Source: Planctomycetota bacterium (GTDB taxonomy: Bacteria; Planctomycetota; Phycisphaerae; Tepidisphaerales; Tepidisphaeraceae). From it: 62,356 nucleotides of DNA. The notes below the pieces were generated by a model that ran no database searches, was not told the origin of the DNA, and saw only the letters and a program-made list of their open reading frames with translations. Location: positions 1 to 62,356 of the forward strand of contig JBCDCH010000018.1 of assembly GCA_039182125.1 (NCBI GenBank), in the 5' to 3' direction. Below are positions 23,956-32,588 of the stretch, in pieces (the stretch's first letter is position 1; each line of letters opens with the position of its first letter). The position numbers were made by a program, and so were the translations under genes.

Positions 23956-26883
23956 CTAGATGCCCTCGATGTTGCCGTTGATTCGTTCAACTTTGTCTAG
24001 CAGTTGACGTAGAAGGTCAGCAACTGTGTTGCCATCCCCGCCCGTCATCGGATTCATCCCGGCGTTGGCCCCGCTCACGCCAGCACCGGCAACCACACCC
24101 GCGACGCCACCGCCAGCCGACACCCCTGCAAGTGCAGCTTGGGCAATGCTCGCCGCAGCTGCGGCGCGGCTGGGCTGCTGTTGATTCAGCTCTCCCATGA
24201 TGGAATCGAGCGCGCCACCAAACGAGTTGCTGGGCCGGGGCGGGGTAACAAGGTCGAAGCTGCTGAACTGCTGTGTCGTGAATCCGCGACCGTACTCGGC
24301 ACGCGCTCCCTCCAACTGTTTGCGCGCGAGGTCCAGCACTCGGTCTGCGTCAGCGTCACGCCCGGCCTGACGAAGCTGCATCGCTTGCGATTGCAGGGGT
24401 GCGACCAACGCCCGCAAATGCGCCTCCGACGAGCGACCGCCGATGATGGAGTCGGCCTGTCGCTCGGCGACACCCATACCAAAATCGAACCGCGCGTCAC
24501 GGTCGCCGAACGCTTGCCGCTGCAATGCCGTGCGGCTGTCAAAAAGTCGATTGGTCGCTGCCGTGAGTTGATCGTCACCGAGTACGCCGCGTAACGCCTG
24601 CTGCCGCTGTAGCTCGATGCCGGCAAGCGTCGCGCCGCGATTATCTCGGCCCAACTGCATGTCGGTGATGCCCGCTGTAGCCCGCAGGTCGGACAGCGCG
24701 TAGCCGCGTTGTCGTTCGACCTGTTCAAGCCGAGCGTTGCCCTGGTCCATGATGCCTTGCCGGACCGCTGCGTATTCGTCCTCCAAGTACGGCGTTGCTT
24801 GCCGGGGAAACCGTTCCAGCCGCCGGGCGGTGTCGCGCTGGATGCCGATGCGCTGCGCCAAGAACGTGTTGCCCGACCGCAGCGCATCGGCACTTGCCCG
24901 CAAGTCGGCCGCCTGGCTCGTGAGGCTACGCCTCGTGCTGGTGATAAGCGTGTCGGTGCGACTGCGGTAATCCTCCTCCACCAATCCGGCCATCACCGGA
25001 TCATCGCCCGCTGCTGCCAAACCCGCCGCCGCATCGGTGTCAAGCTGCGCGAACGCCGCTTCAATGTCTCTGCCGGCGGCTGCCGGGATTCTGCCTGCAA
25101 ACCCTGTGCGTGCGGCTTGCACTTGGCGTTGACGTTGCCGCTGGAATCGTGCATCCGCGAGCCGTTGACGTTGCTCGGCTTGGGGCAGCAACGTGTTTCG
25201 TATCGCCGAGGCCTCAACCGCCATCTGGTTCCGCAAACCCGGATCGCTCACGACGAACTGATTGAGTTCGTACTCGCGGTCAATGTCTTCTTGGCTGCGC
25301 GTTGAAAACCACTCGGCCACGCCCGTCCGCAAGCCTTCACCGAAGCTGATGCCGTTGCGCTCGCCAAGGCTGCTGTCGAGCGACGAGAGACGACGCCGCA
25401 GGTCGCCGATGTCCCGCGACATCGTTTGCTGCTGCTCCATGTTCGCCGCGAACGCGTTGCCCCTTGTGCTGCGTGCCTGTGCTAAACGCGTGGCATCGCG
25501 TGATTCGCCGAGGGTCGAGCGCAACTGGTCCAGTCGGGCCGCCCGTTCAATCTCAATCCGGCCCCGTCGAATCTCGCCGCCGAAACTCGGAATACCCGTG
25601 GCCATGCCCACCGAGTCACCGACGAAACGGAGCGTGCCGCCGAGGATGCCGCCGGTGCCGCCTTCAAGCCCTTGGATGCGTGCGTCTAGAGCTGTGGGCA
25701 TGTCCGGTGCCAGCATCGCCTGCGTGTCGGCTTCCTGGCTCGCACTCAATGCCGCGTTGAGTTCCCACGCACCGAAGACGGCTGCGTAGTAACCGCCTGT
25801 CGAAAAGCCGCCGCCACTACTACCGCCGCCCGTGCGCCCACCGCTACCGCGACCGCCACCCGGCCCGCCCGCAGCGCTGCCCGACATCCCGTAGATTCGA
25901 CCACCGCCACCGCCACCACCACGACCACCGCCACCGAGCATGATGTCGAGCGGTCGGTGCCGGTCCAGCGGGTTACGCTGCCGTCGTCGGTTCTCATCGC
26001 CACCAGCCGAGGTGAACTCGGCATCCACGATGTCACCGCCACCACCACCGCCGGCACCCGGCAACGCACGCCGGTTGCGATCGCCGTTACGCGGGTACGG
26101 CATATCTACGGGGCGGTCGAAGTCGTAGCCGTAGGCGCGCAGCGAATCCGGCATGTCGCCCTGAAACAGTGACCGATGACGGCCCCCAGAAACCCGATTT
26201 TGCGCGTTGTATGGTGCGGGTCCGTGAGTATCGCCTACCCGCCCCCAATCGTCCGAGGATGGAAGGTAGGGGGGTGCCATCCGCTGGGCGGTGAGGTTGG
26301 CGAGTGCTGCGGCCTGGGCGGCTTGGATGCCGGCCCGCTCGGCTCGCATGGAGTTGGTCACGGGTGAGGTGATGCCGTCGCCGCCGCCGATGTTGATGGG
26401 CTTGGAGGCATGCTCCCGCATGCGTTCGATGGCTGCGGTGATGCGGTCGATGTCGCGTACCGCCGCGTCCGCGTTGACAGTGACGCCGCCAGCGATCGAG
26501 CGGGCGGGCGTGTCACCCATGAGTGATGGCAGGCGTGCGGCACGTTCGACGGTGCGGCGTGCTTCCTCGCGGGCAAGGCCGAACTCGTTGCCGAGGGACG
26601 TAAGCACGTCACGGCGTCCGGTGTCCATCGCAAAGCGGGCGTGAGCAACGTCCGGCGGTAGGCCTGTCGTGCCCGCGAGAAGTCGTCCGCCGGTGCTCGT
26701 TGACTGCCAGACGCGGGACACCTGCTCATGCGCGGCTGCCATGGACTGCGCGGCACGCTCAAGCGATGCGATCGTCTGGTGCATGCGATTTTCGGATAGG
26801 CCACGGTCGGGCGTGTCGCCGAAGCCGTCGAGCAGGTCAGTGTCAACGCGGAGCGTGACGCCGGGTACCTTCATGTCCATCAT
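23956..26883 (-). CDS. phage tape-measure-like protein
   Basis: The largest gene of the element, a protein of 975 residues. Residues 30-220 and 430-830 are long Ala/Arg/Gln-rich helices of coiled-coil type (for example ARLDQLRSTLGESRDATRLA and RQRLADARFQRQRQRQ). Residues about 275-365 are extremely Gly-rich (runs of GGGGRGGGGGGG), a flexible hinge. The C-terminus is Ala/Gly-rich and ends in a short helix, VADLLRQLLDKVERINGNIE. Great length, helicity and a place downstream of small tail-type genes are typical of tape-measure proteins, which set siphophage tail length. No membrane-spanning or lysozyme domain is seen. It overlaps the upstream gene by 4 bases (26880-26883). A scaffold-like role is possible if no tail is made. 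Confidence 0.65.
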   Translation of the reverse strand: MMDMKVPGVTLRVDTDLLDGFGDTPDRGLSENRMHQTIASLERAAQSMAAAHEQVSRVWQSTSTGGRLLAGTTGLPPDVAHARFAMDTGRRDVLTSLGNEFGLAREEARRTVERAARLPSLMGDTPARSIAGGVTVNADAAVRDIDRITAAIERMREHASKPINIGGGDGITSPVTNSMRAERAGIQAAQAAALANLTAQRMAPPYLPSSDDWGRVGDTHGPAPYNAQNRVSGGRHRSLFQGDMPDSLRAYGYDFDRPVDMPYPRNGDRNRRALPGAGGGGGGDIVDAEFTSAGGDENRRRQRNPLDRHRPLDIMLGGGGRGGGGGGGRIYGMSGSAAGGPGGGRGSGGRTGGGSSGGGFSTGGYYAAVFGAWELNAALSASQEADTQAMLAPDMPTALDARIQGLEGGTGGILGGTLRFVGDSVGMATGIPSFGGEIRRGRIEIERAARLDQLRSTLGESRDATRLAQARSTRGNAFAANMEQQQTMSRDIGDLRRRLSSLDSSLGERNGISFGEGLRTGVAEWFSTRSQEDIDREYELNQFVVSDPGLRNQMAVEASAIRNTLLPQAEQRQRLADARFQRQRQRQVQAARTGFAGRIPAAAGRDIEAAFAQLDTDAAAGLAAAGDDPVMAGLVEEDYRSRTDTLITSTRRSLTSQAADLRASADALRSGNTFLAQRIGIQRDTARRLERFPRQATPYLEDEYAAVRQGIMDQGNARLEQVERQRGYALSDLRATAGITDMQLGRDNRGATLAGIELQRQQALRGVLGDDQLTAATNRLFDSRTALQRQAFGDRDARFDFGMGVAERQADSIIGGRSSEAHLRALVAPLQSQAMQLRQAGRDADADRVLDLARKQLEGARAEYGRGFTTQQFSSFDLVTPPRPSNSFGGALDSIMGELNQQQPSRAAAAASIAQAALAGVSAGGGVAGVVAGAGVSGANAGMNPMTGGDGNTVADLLRQLLDKVERINGNIEGI

Positions 26884-27266
26884 CGAACTCCGATCGTTTG
26901 TTTGAGTCGGCGGTTGCCGTCCTGCTTAAGTCGTTGGCGGACACCGCGGAGAATCGGACGATTCATCTCGAACTCCAGGCGGATCGCGGCGAGCGGATCG
27001 TCGTCGGGTTCGGCGGGCGGGCGTGACACGCGGAAGGTCGCGGTGGGCATGCCGCGAGCGTCGGTGCCGAGTTCGATCGTGGTGCCCCGCAGCAACTGGC
27101 CGTCCTCACGGCGCGGCTCCTCGCCTTCCACCGAGCGGATAACGCGGTCGCCCAGGCGTTGCACTGGCTTGGACATGCGGTCGCGGAGCTCTCGATACTC
27201 CTCCAACATCAGCGCGTTGAACGCACGCACTACGCGGCGCTTCTGTCGGCGTGTAAGTTTGGCCAT
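26880..27266 (-). CDS. small phage structural protein, HK97-gp10-like
   Basis: A protein of 128 residues, basic N-terminus (MAKLTRRQKRRVVRAFNAL), mixed charged middle and RRLKQTIGVR end. The size, basic character and position between the small 101-residue gene and the tape-measure-like gene match gp10/tail-completion proteins of siphophages. There is no specific motif, so this rests on synteny. It starts inside the preceding stop (TGATG overlap), meaning the two are translationally coupled, and its own stop overlaps the tape-measure start. Confidence 0.5.
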   Translation of the reverse strand: MAKLTRRQKRRVVRAFNALMLEEYRELRDRMSKPVQRLGDRVIRSVEGEEPRREDGQLLRGTTIELGTDARGMPTATFRVSRPPAEPDDDPLAAIRLEFEMNRPILRGVRQRLKQDGNRRLKQTIGVR

Positions 27267-27571
27267 CAGTGCGAGGTGTCTGTAGCCGTCATCATCGACT
27301 CAAGGGCTGCGCGGTTGACGCGTGCCCGGTCGGCAGCTTGCGCGAGGTCCACGGCAACCATTTCCATGATCGATGCCATCCGTCCCACCTGCGCGCGGTC
27401 AAGTTGCACGTCGCCGACGTTGGTAAGGAAGTACTCGCACGCTTCGTTGAGCCAGGCGGCATCGCACGCGACAAACGCCAACAGCGCGTGTACGTGTGCC
27501 GGTAGTTCGGCCGCGTCAATCATTCGTCCGGCCTCGCGTAGTCGCTCCGCTCGTTCGTCTGAATCTGTCAT
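27266..27571 (-). CDS. small element protein upstream of the gp10-like gene
   Basis: A protein of 101 residues starting MTDSDERAERLREAGRMIDA. It is acidic and almost all helical, with AHVHALLAFVACDAAWLNEA and MASIMEMVAVDLAQAADRAR segments. No family is recognised. It is coupled to the gp10-like gene by a TGATG overlap. Tail-assembly chaperones occupy this position before the tape measure in many siphophages, so that is one possibility. The start at 27571 was chosen because further upstream in frame the sequence is unlike protein. Confidence 0.5.
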   Translation of the reverse strand: MTDSDERAERLREAGRMIDAAELPAHVHALLAFVACDAAWLNEACEYFLTNVGDVQLDRAQVGRMASIMEMVAVDLAQAADRARVNRAALESMMTATDTSH

Positions 27572-27689
27572 CGTCGTCAAAACCGCCGCCGACCCGTCAA
27601 GGCCGACGACGGCCATCCAAAGAACAACCGCGCACCCCTGCGCGGACAAACCGCACGCCACGGGGTCAGCCGTGACGGCGGGTGAAGGG

Positions 27690-28142
27690 TTAGTACCGCA
27701 GCACTTGGTCAAAGCCTTGATCGGCTGCGGTGCTCGGGCACTCGTCGGCGCGAAACAACACGGCGAACGCGGACAAGTACGTGCCGGTCGAGCCGTTGCC
27801 CGCGATGGCGACAAGGTCGAGATAACGGCCCACCTTGGCCGGATCAATGTCGAACGCGAATAGCGCATTGTCATTGACAGATTGCGGCGTCGTCGAAAAG
27901 TCACCATCGGTGTTTATTGCCGTGCCGTACGTCAGTGCCGACACGTCGGACAGGCTGCCGCTGGTGTCGCCGGCTTCCACTTTCAACGCAGCCATCCCTA
28001 CGTCGGTTGCACCGAGCTGCACGACGATGAGCACGCGGTTGTAGCCGAGCGTGTCGATCTCGGTTGTGGCAAACGACGCGTTGTCAACGCGCGCGCCCGG
28101 GGGCGTGATCGGGACGATCTTCAAGTCTTGGGAAGGAATCAT
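27690..28142 (-). CDS. phage head-associated protein (decoration/fibre-like), unknown
   Basis: A protein of 150 residues, rich in beta strands with many Asp, Thr and Gly: ASFATTEIDTLGYNRVLIVV, MAALKVEAGDTSGSLSDVS, FAFDIDPAKVGRYLDLVAIA. It follows the capsid gene after a 128-base gap and precedes the 101-residue gene. The pattern resembles a beta-sandwich subunit such as a capsid decoration or head-fibre protein, inferred from its place next to the capsid gene. No homology claim is possible from sequence alone. Two GC-rich hairpins (CCGCGCA/TGCGCGG around 27630-27647 and others) lie downstream. Confidence 0.5.
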   Translation of the reverse strand: MIPSQDLKIVPITPPGARVDNASFATTEIDTLGYNRVLIVVQLGATDVGMAALKVEAGDTSGSLSDVSALTYGTAINTDGDFSTTPQSVNDNALFAFDIDPAKVGRYLDLVAIAGNGSTGTYLSAFAVLFRADECPSTAADQGFDQVLRY

Positions 28143-28270
28143 GTTGGTTGTCTTTCAGTGAGTGTCCCGCGAGTGCCCGCCGCCGGCGTTGAGTCCAGCG
28201 ACGGGCGGGCGGGAAAGGTGTATCAACACCGATCGCGCAGCCATTGGCGTACGCGGCCGGCTGCCGGGGT

Positions 28271-29746
28271 TTAGGACGCGGCCAGTTGCAGACCGACGAT
28301 CGGGCCAGCTTCGGTGGTGCTGCCAACGTCGTGGACGTTGATGTCCCACCGCGTAGTGCCGCGTATGGCGATTTCGTCTTGCTGGAAGCTGTTTTCACCG
28401 TCGATCATGGCCGACTCACTGAACGCCAGCGACGTACCGCGACGGTCGCCGAACGACGCACCGAGCCGGAAGTCGCCATACAGCACCGCGAGCTGGTCAT
28501 TCGCGGCGGTCTTCGGCATGACCTGCGAGATGATGACCGGATCGCCCAAGAAGCGACGAACACCGCCCGCTGCAACCTCGGCCGCTGGTACACCGCCGCT
28601 GGCGAGCATGAGCTTCTGCATCACATTGAAGTAGAATGGCCGCGAAACCACCCAAGCGGGGCTGCGCTCGGCGTACTCGGGCAGCGCACCTTGGACGGCG
28701 TGGAAGTCGTCGAGCGTCAGTTCGCTGTAGGCGTTGCCACTGCCCACGATGATGCCGCCGGCGCTCGTGCCGCTGGGATTCCCCGCAGCGGTCTGCAACG
28801 CCTGGCGGACGCCAACGATGCCGTGGTAGTCCCCGCCGCCATCGCCGTTGAATGCGCAGTCGTCTTCCTTCTGCGAGAACGCGTAGGCGATCTCTTCCGC
28901 GAGGTCGTCCGCGAGGCTGATGACGGCGTCCTCGTTAAGTTCGGCCGACATTTTGCTCAAAACCATCCACTTTCGCGCGGTCAGGCGAACGCGGTCCCAT
29001 GTTTTCGTGGACTTAGTGCCGGCCTGTGATTCGCCCACTGCATACGCGGTGAGGCCGCCGGTGCGTCGCGGGTCGGTGCGGGTGTCGCTTGCCATCGGAC
29101 GAACCTTGAACAACTGCCGCGCAACACCGAATTGCTCGCGCAGGTCGATGAGGTCTGACTGAAACTCATCGGGCACCAAGTAGCCGCCGAGCGGGTTGGC
29201 GTTCTCGATGTGACCCTTGGTATGGAAGCCCGCATCCGCCGCGAAACTGGCGGCCTTGGGGAAGTCATAGCGACCGGGCAAGCAGCGTTGTGCAAGGTCG
29301 AGCGCATACATGCCGAAGCGATAAGCGCGCTCCTCGGCACCGATGGTGCGTTCTCCAGCGTCCTCGGTGTAAACGGTGCGTTCGCCGGTGAAGTTCTTGA
29401 GGGTGCCGCGCAGGGCGGTCGATGGAATAGTGGTCTTGGTCATGTTGTCGGCCTTGGTCATGGCCTTGTGAGCGGTGTTGATTGAACCCGGGTTAAACCG
29501 GGTCGCGTTGGTCTTGTACTTGGCGAGGTGTTGGTCGATTGCGTCGTCGACGGCGCGTTGGAGTTCGGCGGCCGTGGCTTTCGCCTTGGCTTGGTCGCGC
29601 TTCGATGTGATGCCCTCGAACTTGACATCGACGGGCTCGCCGTCGTCGTCGGTGGCCTGGACATCGCTAAGCGCTTTCGCCGCACCATCGAAGCCGATCT
29701 CATCCGCGAGTTCGCGGAAGCGTTTGGTAAGTTTTTCGATGTGCAT
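28271..29746 (-). CDS. HK97-fold major capsid protein
   Basis: A protein of 491 residues. Residues 1-110 are helical and charged (MHIEKLTKRFRELADEIGFD, KAKATAAELQRAVDDAIDQH), like the delta scaffold domain of HK97-type capsids. From about residue 185 the HK97 fold begins: NPLGGYLVPDEFQSDLIDLR, with LFKVRPMASDT, VLSKMSAELNEDAV and LADDLAEEIAYAFSQKEDDC. The end carries PAWVVSRPFYFNVMQKLML, FLGDPVIISQVMP and LYGDFRLGASFGDRRGTSL, which are hallmark capsid segments. No prohead protease is present in the element, so maturation is unclear. The start at 29746 was chosen because the in-frame residues upstream are Arg-rich and unlike protein. It is followed after a 128-base gap by the decoration-like gene. 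Confidence 0.85.
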   Translation of the reverse strand: MHIEKLTKRFRELADEIGFDGAAKALSDVQATDDDGEPVDVKFEGITSKRDQAKAKATAAELQRAVDDAIDQHLAKYKTNATRFNPGSINTAHKAMTKADNMTKTTIPSTALRGTLKNFTGERTVYTEDAGERTIGAEERAYRFGMYALDLAQRCLPGRYDFPKAASFAADAGFHTKGHIENANPLGGYLVPDEFQSDLIDLREQFGVARQLFKVRPMASDTRTDPRRTGGLTAYAVGESQAGTKSTKTWDRVRLTARKWMVLSKMSAELNEDAVISLADDLAEEIAYAFSQKEDDCAFNGDGGGDYHGIVGVRQALQTAAGNPSGTSAGGIIVGSGNAYSELTLDDFHAVQGALPEYAERSPAWVVSRPFYFNVMQKLMLASGGVPAAEVAAGGVRRFLGDPVIISQVMPKTAANDQLAVLYGDFRLGASFGDRRGTSLAFSESAMIDGENSFQQDEIAIRGTTRWDINVHDVGSTTEAGPIVGLQLAAS

Positions 29747-29882
29747 GTGTGTGGTTGTTGAAGTGCGCGCACACGCAAAGCCACCCGCTCGGCCACTGCC
29801 ATCGGTCCGGCGACACGTCCGCCATCCGTTCGGCCGCACACGCGGTCACCGGCTCGGCGGTTGGTGCAAAGTTGTGGTTGCC

Positions 29883-30281
29883 CTAACCCGCCGCGAGGGC
29901 GAGTATCTCCCGTAGATGGAGCTGCTGCTCCTCGTTTAGCCGAGTCATGTCAAATCGCGGTTGTACCCCGTCGGACTCAAACTTTGCCAAGAACTCCAAG
30001 CTGCTAGAAGGGCGTCCCACCGAGCGATCCAGCAGTTCCCGCGCAGCGGCCATCCGAACGCGCTTGTTCTCGTCGGTCATGCCATCACGTAGCACTTGGA
30101 TAGCCGCGTCGATGTCGTCGTCGGTGAGCGTTGCGGCTAGCTTGGCCCTCAGCCTGTTGCTCGCGGCTAACAACGGATTTCCGCCACCGCAAGCGGCGCG
30201 GTTGCCGGGCACGAACTGCCCGCGTCGGTCGCGGTTTGGGTCAGCCCGCGTGGCATCGACTTGCTCGATTGCGTCACTCAC
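29883..30281 (-). CDS. small terminase-like or DNA-binding phage protein
   Basis: A protein of 132 residues. Residues 18-30 (DRRGQFVPGNRAA) carry the GxFxPGN pattern that opens many small phage packaging or DUF5681-like proteins. A helical core with AAIQVLRDGMTDENKRVRMA and ARELLDRSVGRPSSSLEF follows. The segment resembles small terminase subunits, which recognise packaging sites. The expected large terminase is absent from the element. It overlaps the end of the upstream small gene by 8 bases. Alternative: a general DNA-binding protein of the element. Confidence 0.5.
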   Translation of the reverse strand: MSDAIEQVDATRADPNRDRRGQFVPGNRAACGGGNPLLAASNRLRAKLAATLTDDDIDAAIQVLRDGMTDENKRVRMAAARELLDRSVGRPSSSLEFLAKFESDGVQPRFDMTRLNEEQQLHLREILALAAG

Positions 30282-30564
30282 TAGCCACCCCGCGAAGTAA
30301 CGCGATGATCTCGGCAGTTGCCCGCGGCGCTATCGGCTGCCCGCGTCGGTCGAGTCGGTCGGTCGTAGCACGTAACGCCAGCCGCGCAGCATCGCGACGC
30401 GTTGCACTCTCCATGTCTGCCGCTGCCGCGTGCAAGCGTTGCCGGGCAGCTCCGCGATTGCCGCGCATCGCCACACCGCCGGTGCTGTCGAGGTATACGC
30501 CCAACGCGTGCAAGTGGGCCGCGAGTGCGTCGCATCGCGCGTTATCTGCTTTTGTGTCAATCAT
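30274..30564 (-). CDS. small element protein A, paralog of its upstream neighbour
   Basis: A protein of 96 residues: MIDTKADNARCDALAAHLHA at the start, RRDAARLALRATTDRLDRRG in the middle and AEIIALLRGVASE at the end. It aligns with the next upstream gene over its whole length (LA..L..LG, G....G, R.AARL.LRA, I..LLRG), so the two are tandem duplicates. All helical, no known domain. The start at 30564 was chosen by that alignment. It overlaps the upstream gene by 8 bases and the downstream one by 8 bases, so all three are translationally linked. Confidence 0.6.
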   Translation of the reverse strand: MIDTKADNARCDALAAHLHALGVYLDSTGGVAMRGNRGAARQRLHAAAADMESATRRDAARLALRATTDRLDRRGQPIAPRATAEIIALLRGVASE

Positions 30565-30820
30565 CGTTAGAGCCGCGCAGGATGTTGGCGATTGCTTTGC
30601 GGGTGGTGTCCCGTACCAACGACCCGTCAAAGTTGGCTGCGGTACTCATTGCCCGCAGGATCAGCCGCGCAGCCTCACGCATGGTCGGGCACTCCGACTC
30701 GCTCGCTTGCTCGTACACCCGATCAAGCGTCGGGCCAGGGCGGCCGTGGATGCGTAGCTCACCGTCGTCGTTGATGAACGCACCTAACTCACGCAGGCGT
30801 TGGGCGAGGGTCGAGGGCAT
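30557..30820 (-). CDS. small element protein B, paralog of its downstream neighbour
   Basis: A protein of 87 residues: MPSTLAQRLRELGAFINDDG, TMREAARLILRAMSTAANFD and IANILRGSNDD. It shares spacing and conserved residues with protein A at 30274-30564. No domain is recognised. A possible upstream in-frame start would add 16 polar residues; ATG 30820 matches the paralog start. It follows the primase gene after 90 bases on the same strand and is coupled to protein A by an 8-base overlap. A role in replication or early control is only suggested by position. Confidence 0.55.
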   Translation of the reverse strand: MPSTLAQRLRELGAFINDDGELRIHGRPGPTLDRVYEQASESECPTMREAARLILRAMSTAANFDGSLVRDTTRKAIANILRGSNDD

Positions 30821-30910
30821 GGTCGGTTTGCCGTTTTGAGACGGATTCAGTGTCCAACTTCGCAGCATATAGGGGGGGTCTCCCTGCTGCCTCTCTGGGA
30901 CGCCGATGGG

Positions 30911-32164
30911 TTATGCGGACAGTCGGCGTAGGTCAGTAGCGATGGCACCACGGCTTGGTGGCTTGGGGCCGGCCCAATGCTCACGCACCCACGCATGGAC
31001 GGCTCGGATGCTCATGGACCGATCACGCTCGATGGCTTGACGTACAAGCTGCTCACGGGCTGCGGCGATCTCACTGCGGCTCGCCTTCTCGGGCGAGGCG
31101 AGTCCGACCGCTTCGGCCTCTAGCGGCGTGACGTACAGCTCCGCGACGATCCTCTCGTTACGCCACTTGAGCGGCTGCTCGCGATTGATCTGGGATTTGA
31201 CGACGGACTCGGCCTTGGCGACCGGGAAGCTCGGCCGGCAATGAGCGGCAAGCCGATGAACCTTGCGGGCGACTTCGTGTCGCGGCGTCTCGGCTGTCAT
31301 GAGCGCAGACGCATAGATGAGTAGGGCGGAGTTGCGACAGCCTTCGGGGAAACCACCTCGCATCTCGGACAGCATCTCCAGTTGCTCGGCTCGACACTTG
31401 CCGAGTCCGAGTCGGCCAAGCTTGCCTTGCTTGCGACGTGCGGGATCAACGGCTTCGGTACTTGCTCGCCGCCGCTGCCTGGGCGGCTTCACGCCAAGGC
31501 GGTCGGCGATGTCTTGAAGTCCGTAGGTGGCTGCGTTTCCGTGCGAGTCGGTGCTGATCCAGTAGCGGGCGGGTAGCTTGGCCTTGGTGTTGATCGAGCC
31601 GGGCACACGCGACACGCGCGATGCGTCGTACGCCTGGGCGTCTGCTCCAAGCTTGGCGAGTCGCTTGTTGAGTGTCGCTTGGATGCGGTCCCATAGCTCG
31701 ACCTTCTCCGGCCATGCTCGCACGGGCGATTGGTCGTTGCCTTCGGCGAGAAGCCAGAACGCCCAGAGGCCGCGACCCGACTCGGCGTACATGCTCACCT
31801 GCGGCAGTTCGCCCGCGAGCTGGAGTTGGTCGAGCCGGTACCGCAGGTCGATCGGCTCAACACCGAGCCTGTAGCAATCGAGGTCGGCGAAGCAGGACGT
31901 GAGCCAGCGGATGTGCTGCTTGCCACGCTGGCCGCGCACAAACCCGTTGAGTGAGAAGTAGGCGTCACCGTCAAGCCGTCCACCCCATCGGTCGTTGATT
32001 GCAGCAAGGTTCACGCTCATGGCTTTGGTAGCAGTCTCTGCCCAATCGTCGCCCTCGCCTCCACCAAAGACGACATATCCGTCATGTCGGCGGTGCAATA
32101 TGTCGATCGTAGCGGAGTCTAAGTTGACTTGTCGGTCGGTATCTGTTAGGATCACGCCACACAC
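30911..32164 (-). CDS. AEP-type replication primase / RepB-like protein
   Basis: A protein of 417 residues with the archaeo-eukaryotic primase signatures: the hhhDhD motif in CFADLDCYRLG near residue 95, a YAESGRGLWAFWLL turn (the sxH position reads SGRGL) and DASRVSRVPGSINTK near residue 205. A PriCT-like region (GGFPEGCRNSALLIYASALM, about 270-330) follows. The C-terminus (SIRAVHAWVREHWAGPKPPS) looks like an HTH. Such proteins start replication of plasmids and mobile elements; no helicase domain is present. GTG 32164 is preceded by AGGA and fits a conserved N-terminus (YFSLNGFVRG). It is separated from the HTH gene upstream by hairpin S1. Confidence 0.8.
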   Translation of the reverse strand: MCGVILTDTDRQVNLDSATIDILHRRHDGYVVFGGGEGDDWAETATKAMSVNLAAINDRWGGRLDGDAYFSLNGFVRGQRGKQHIRWLTSCFADLDCYRLGVEPIDLRYRLDQLQLAGELPQVSMYAESGRGLWAFWLLAEGNDQSPVRAWPEKVELWDRIQATLNKRLAKLGADAQAYDASRVSRVPGSINTKAKLPARYWISTDSHGNAATYGLQDIADRLGVKPPRQRRRASTEAVDPARRKQGKLGRLGLGKCRAEQLEMLSEMRGGFPEGCRNSALLIYASALMTAETPRHEVARKVHRLAAHCRPSFPVAKAESVVKSQINREQPLKWRNERIVAELYVTPLEAEAVGLASPEKASRSEIAAAREQLVRQAIERDRSMSIRAVHAWVREHWAGPKPPSRGAIATDLRRLSA

Positions 32165-32172
32165 CTTGTCCT

Positions 32173-32220
32173 ACACCGCCTCGGTAGTCGCCAAGCTACG
32201 CCGGGGCGGTGTTTTGTTTG
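32173..32220. repeat. hairpin S1 followed by TTTTGTTTG (first of three related units)
   Basis: Stem ACACCGCC (32173-32180) with GGCGGTGT (32205-32212), continued inward by a T-G pair and CGG/CCG. It is followed on the plus strand by TTTTGTTTG. Because the neighbouring genes are on the minus strand, it would stop antisense transcription, or act as a structured leader with 5' CAAACAAAAC on the minus strand. The same architecture recurs at 33103-33147 and, less closely, at 32549-32586. Confidence 0.7.
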
Positions 32221-32224
32221 TTGC

Positions 32225-32431
32225 TTACGCTGTCGCCGACTGCCGCCGCTTGGCCGCTATGCGTGCTGCGGTCGCCCTGATCTGCTCGACCGCCGCTTGG
32301 TCGAAAAGCCGCGTCCCGGCTACACGAGTCACGGGCCGGGCTCCGCTCTTGTCGATGGCGTACTTGGTCTGGTGGGGTGGCAAGCCGAGGTCGTCGGCGA
32401 TCTGGCCAAAGGTCTTGAGGTCCAAGGTCAT
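32225..32431 (-). CDS. small helix-turn-helix protein of the element
   Basis: A protein of 68 residues: MTLDLKTFGQIADDLGLPPH then QTKYAIDKSGARPVTRVAGT and RLFDQAAVEQIRATAARIA. The FGQIADDLGLPPHQTKY helix pair and the wing RVAGTRLFDQAAVEQI follow the AlpA/MerR-type excisionase pattern. It is the second gene of the minus-strand unit, upstream of the primase. An in-frame extension upstream would overlap the terminator-like hairpin and has no protein character, so the start at 32431 is used. A regulator of the element's own genes is likely. Confidence 0.6.
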   Translation of the reverse strand: MTLDLKTFGQIADDLGLPPHQTKYAIDKSGARPVTRVAGTRLFDQAAVEQIRATAARIAAKRRQSATA

Positions 32432-32548
32432 GTCGTACTCCTGTGCCCGCCCGCTATAGAAAGGGACGCCGCCATACAAAAAAGTTTCACCGTCGGCGAG
32501 ACAGGGAAGTAGTGTACCACGTACCTCCATGTCGGCGGCTATAAAACC

Positions 32549-32586
32549 CCTGCCCGGCGGTCATGCCGAGCAAGGCGGTTTGTTTG
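32549..32586. terminator. hairpin S2, terminator-like in both directions
   Basis: Stem CCTGCCCGGC (32549-32558) with GCCGAGCAAGG (32565-32575), followed on the plus strand by GTTTGTTTG and on the minus strand by GGGGTTTTAT. It starts 3 bases beyond the stop of the minus-strand gene at 32589-33083, so it probably ends that transcript. It is the second of three related hairpin units. Confidence 0.7.
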
Positions 32587-32588
32587 GG

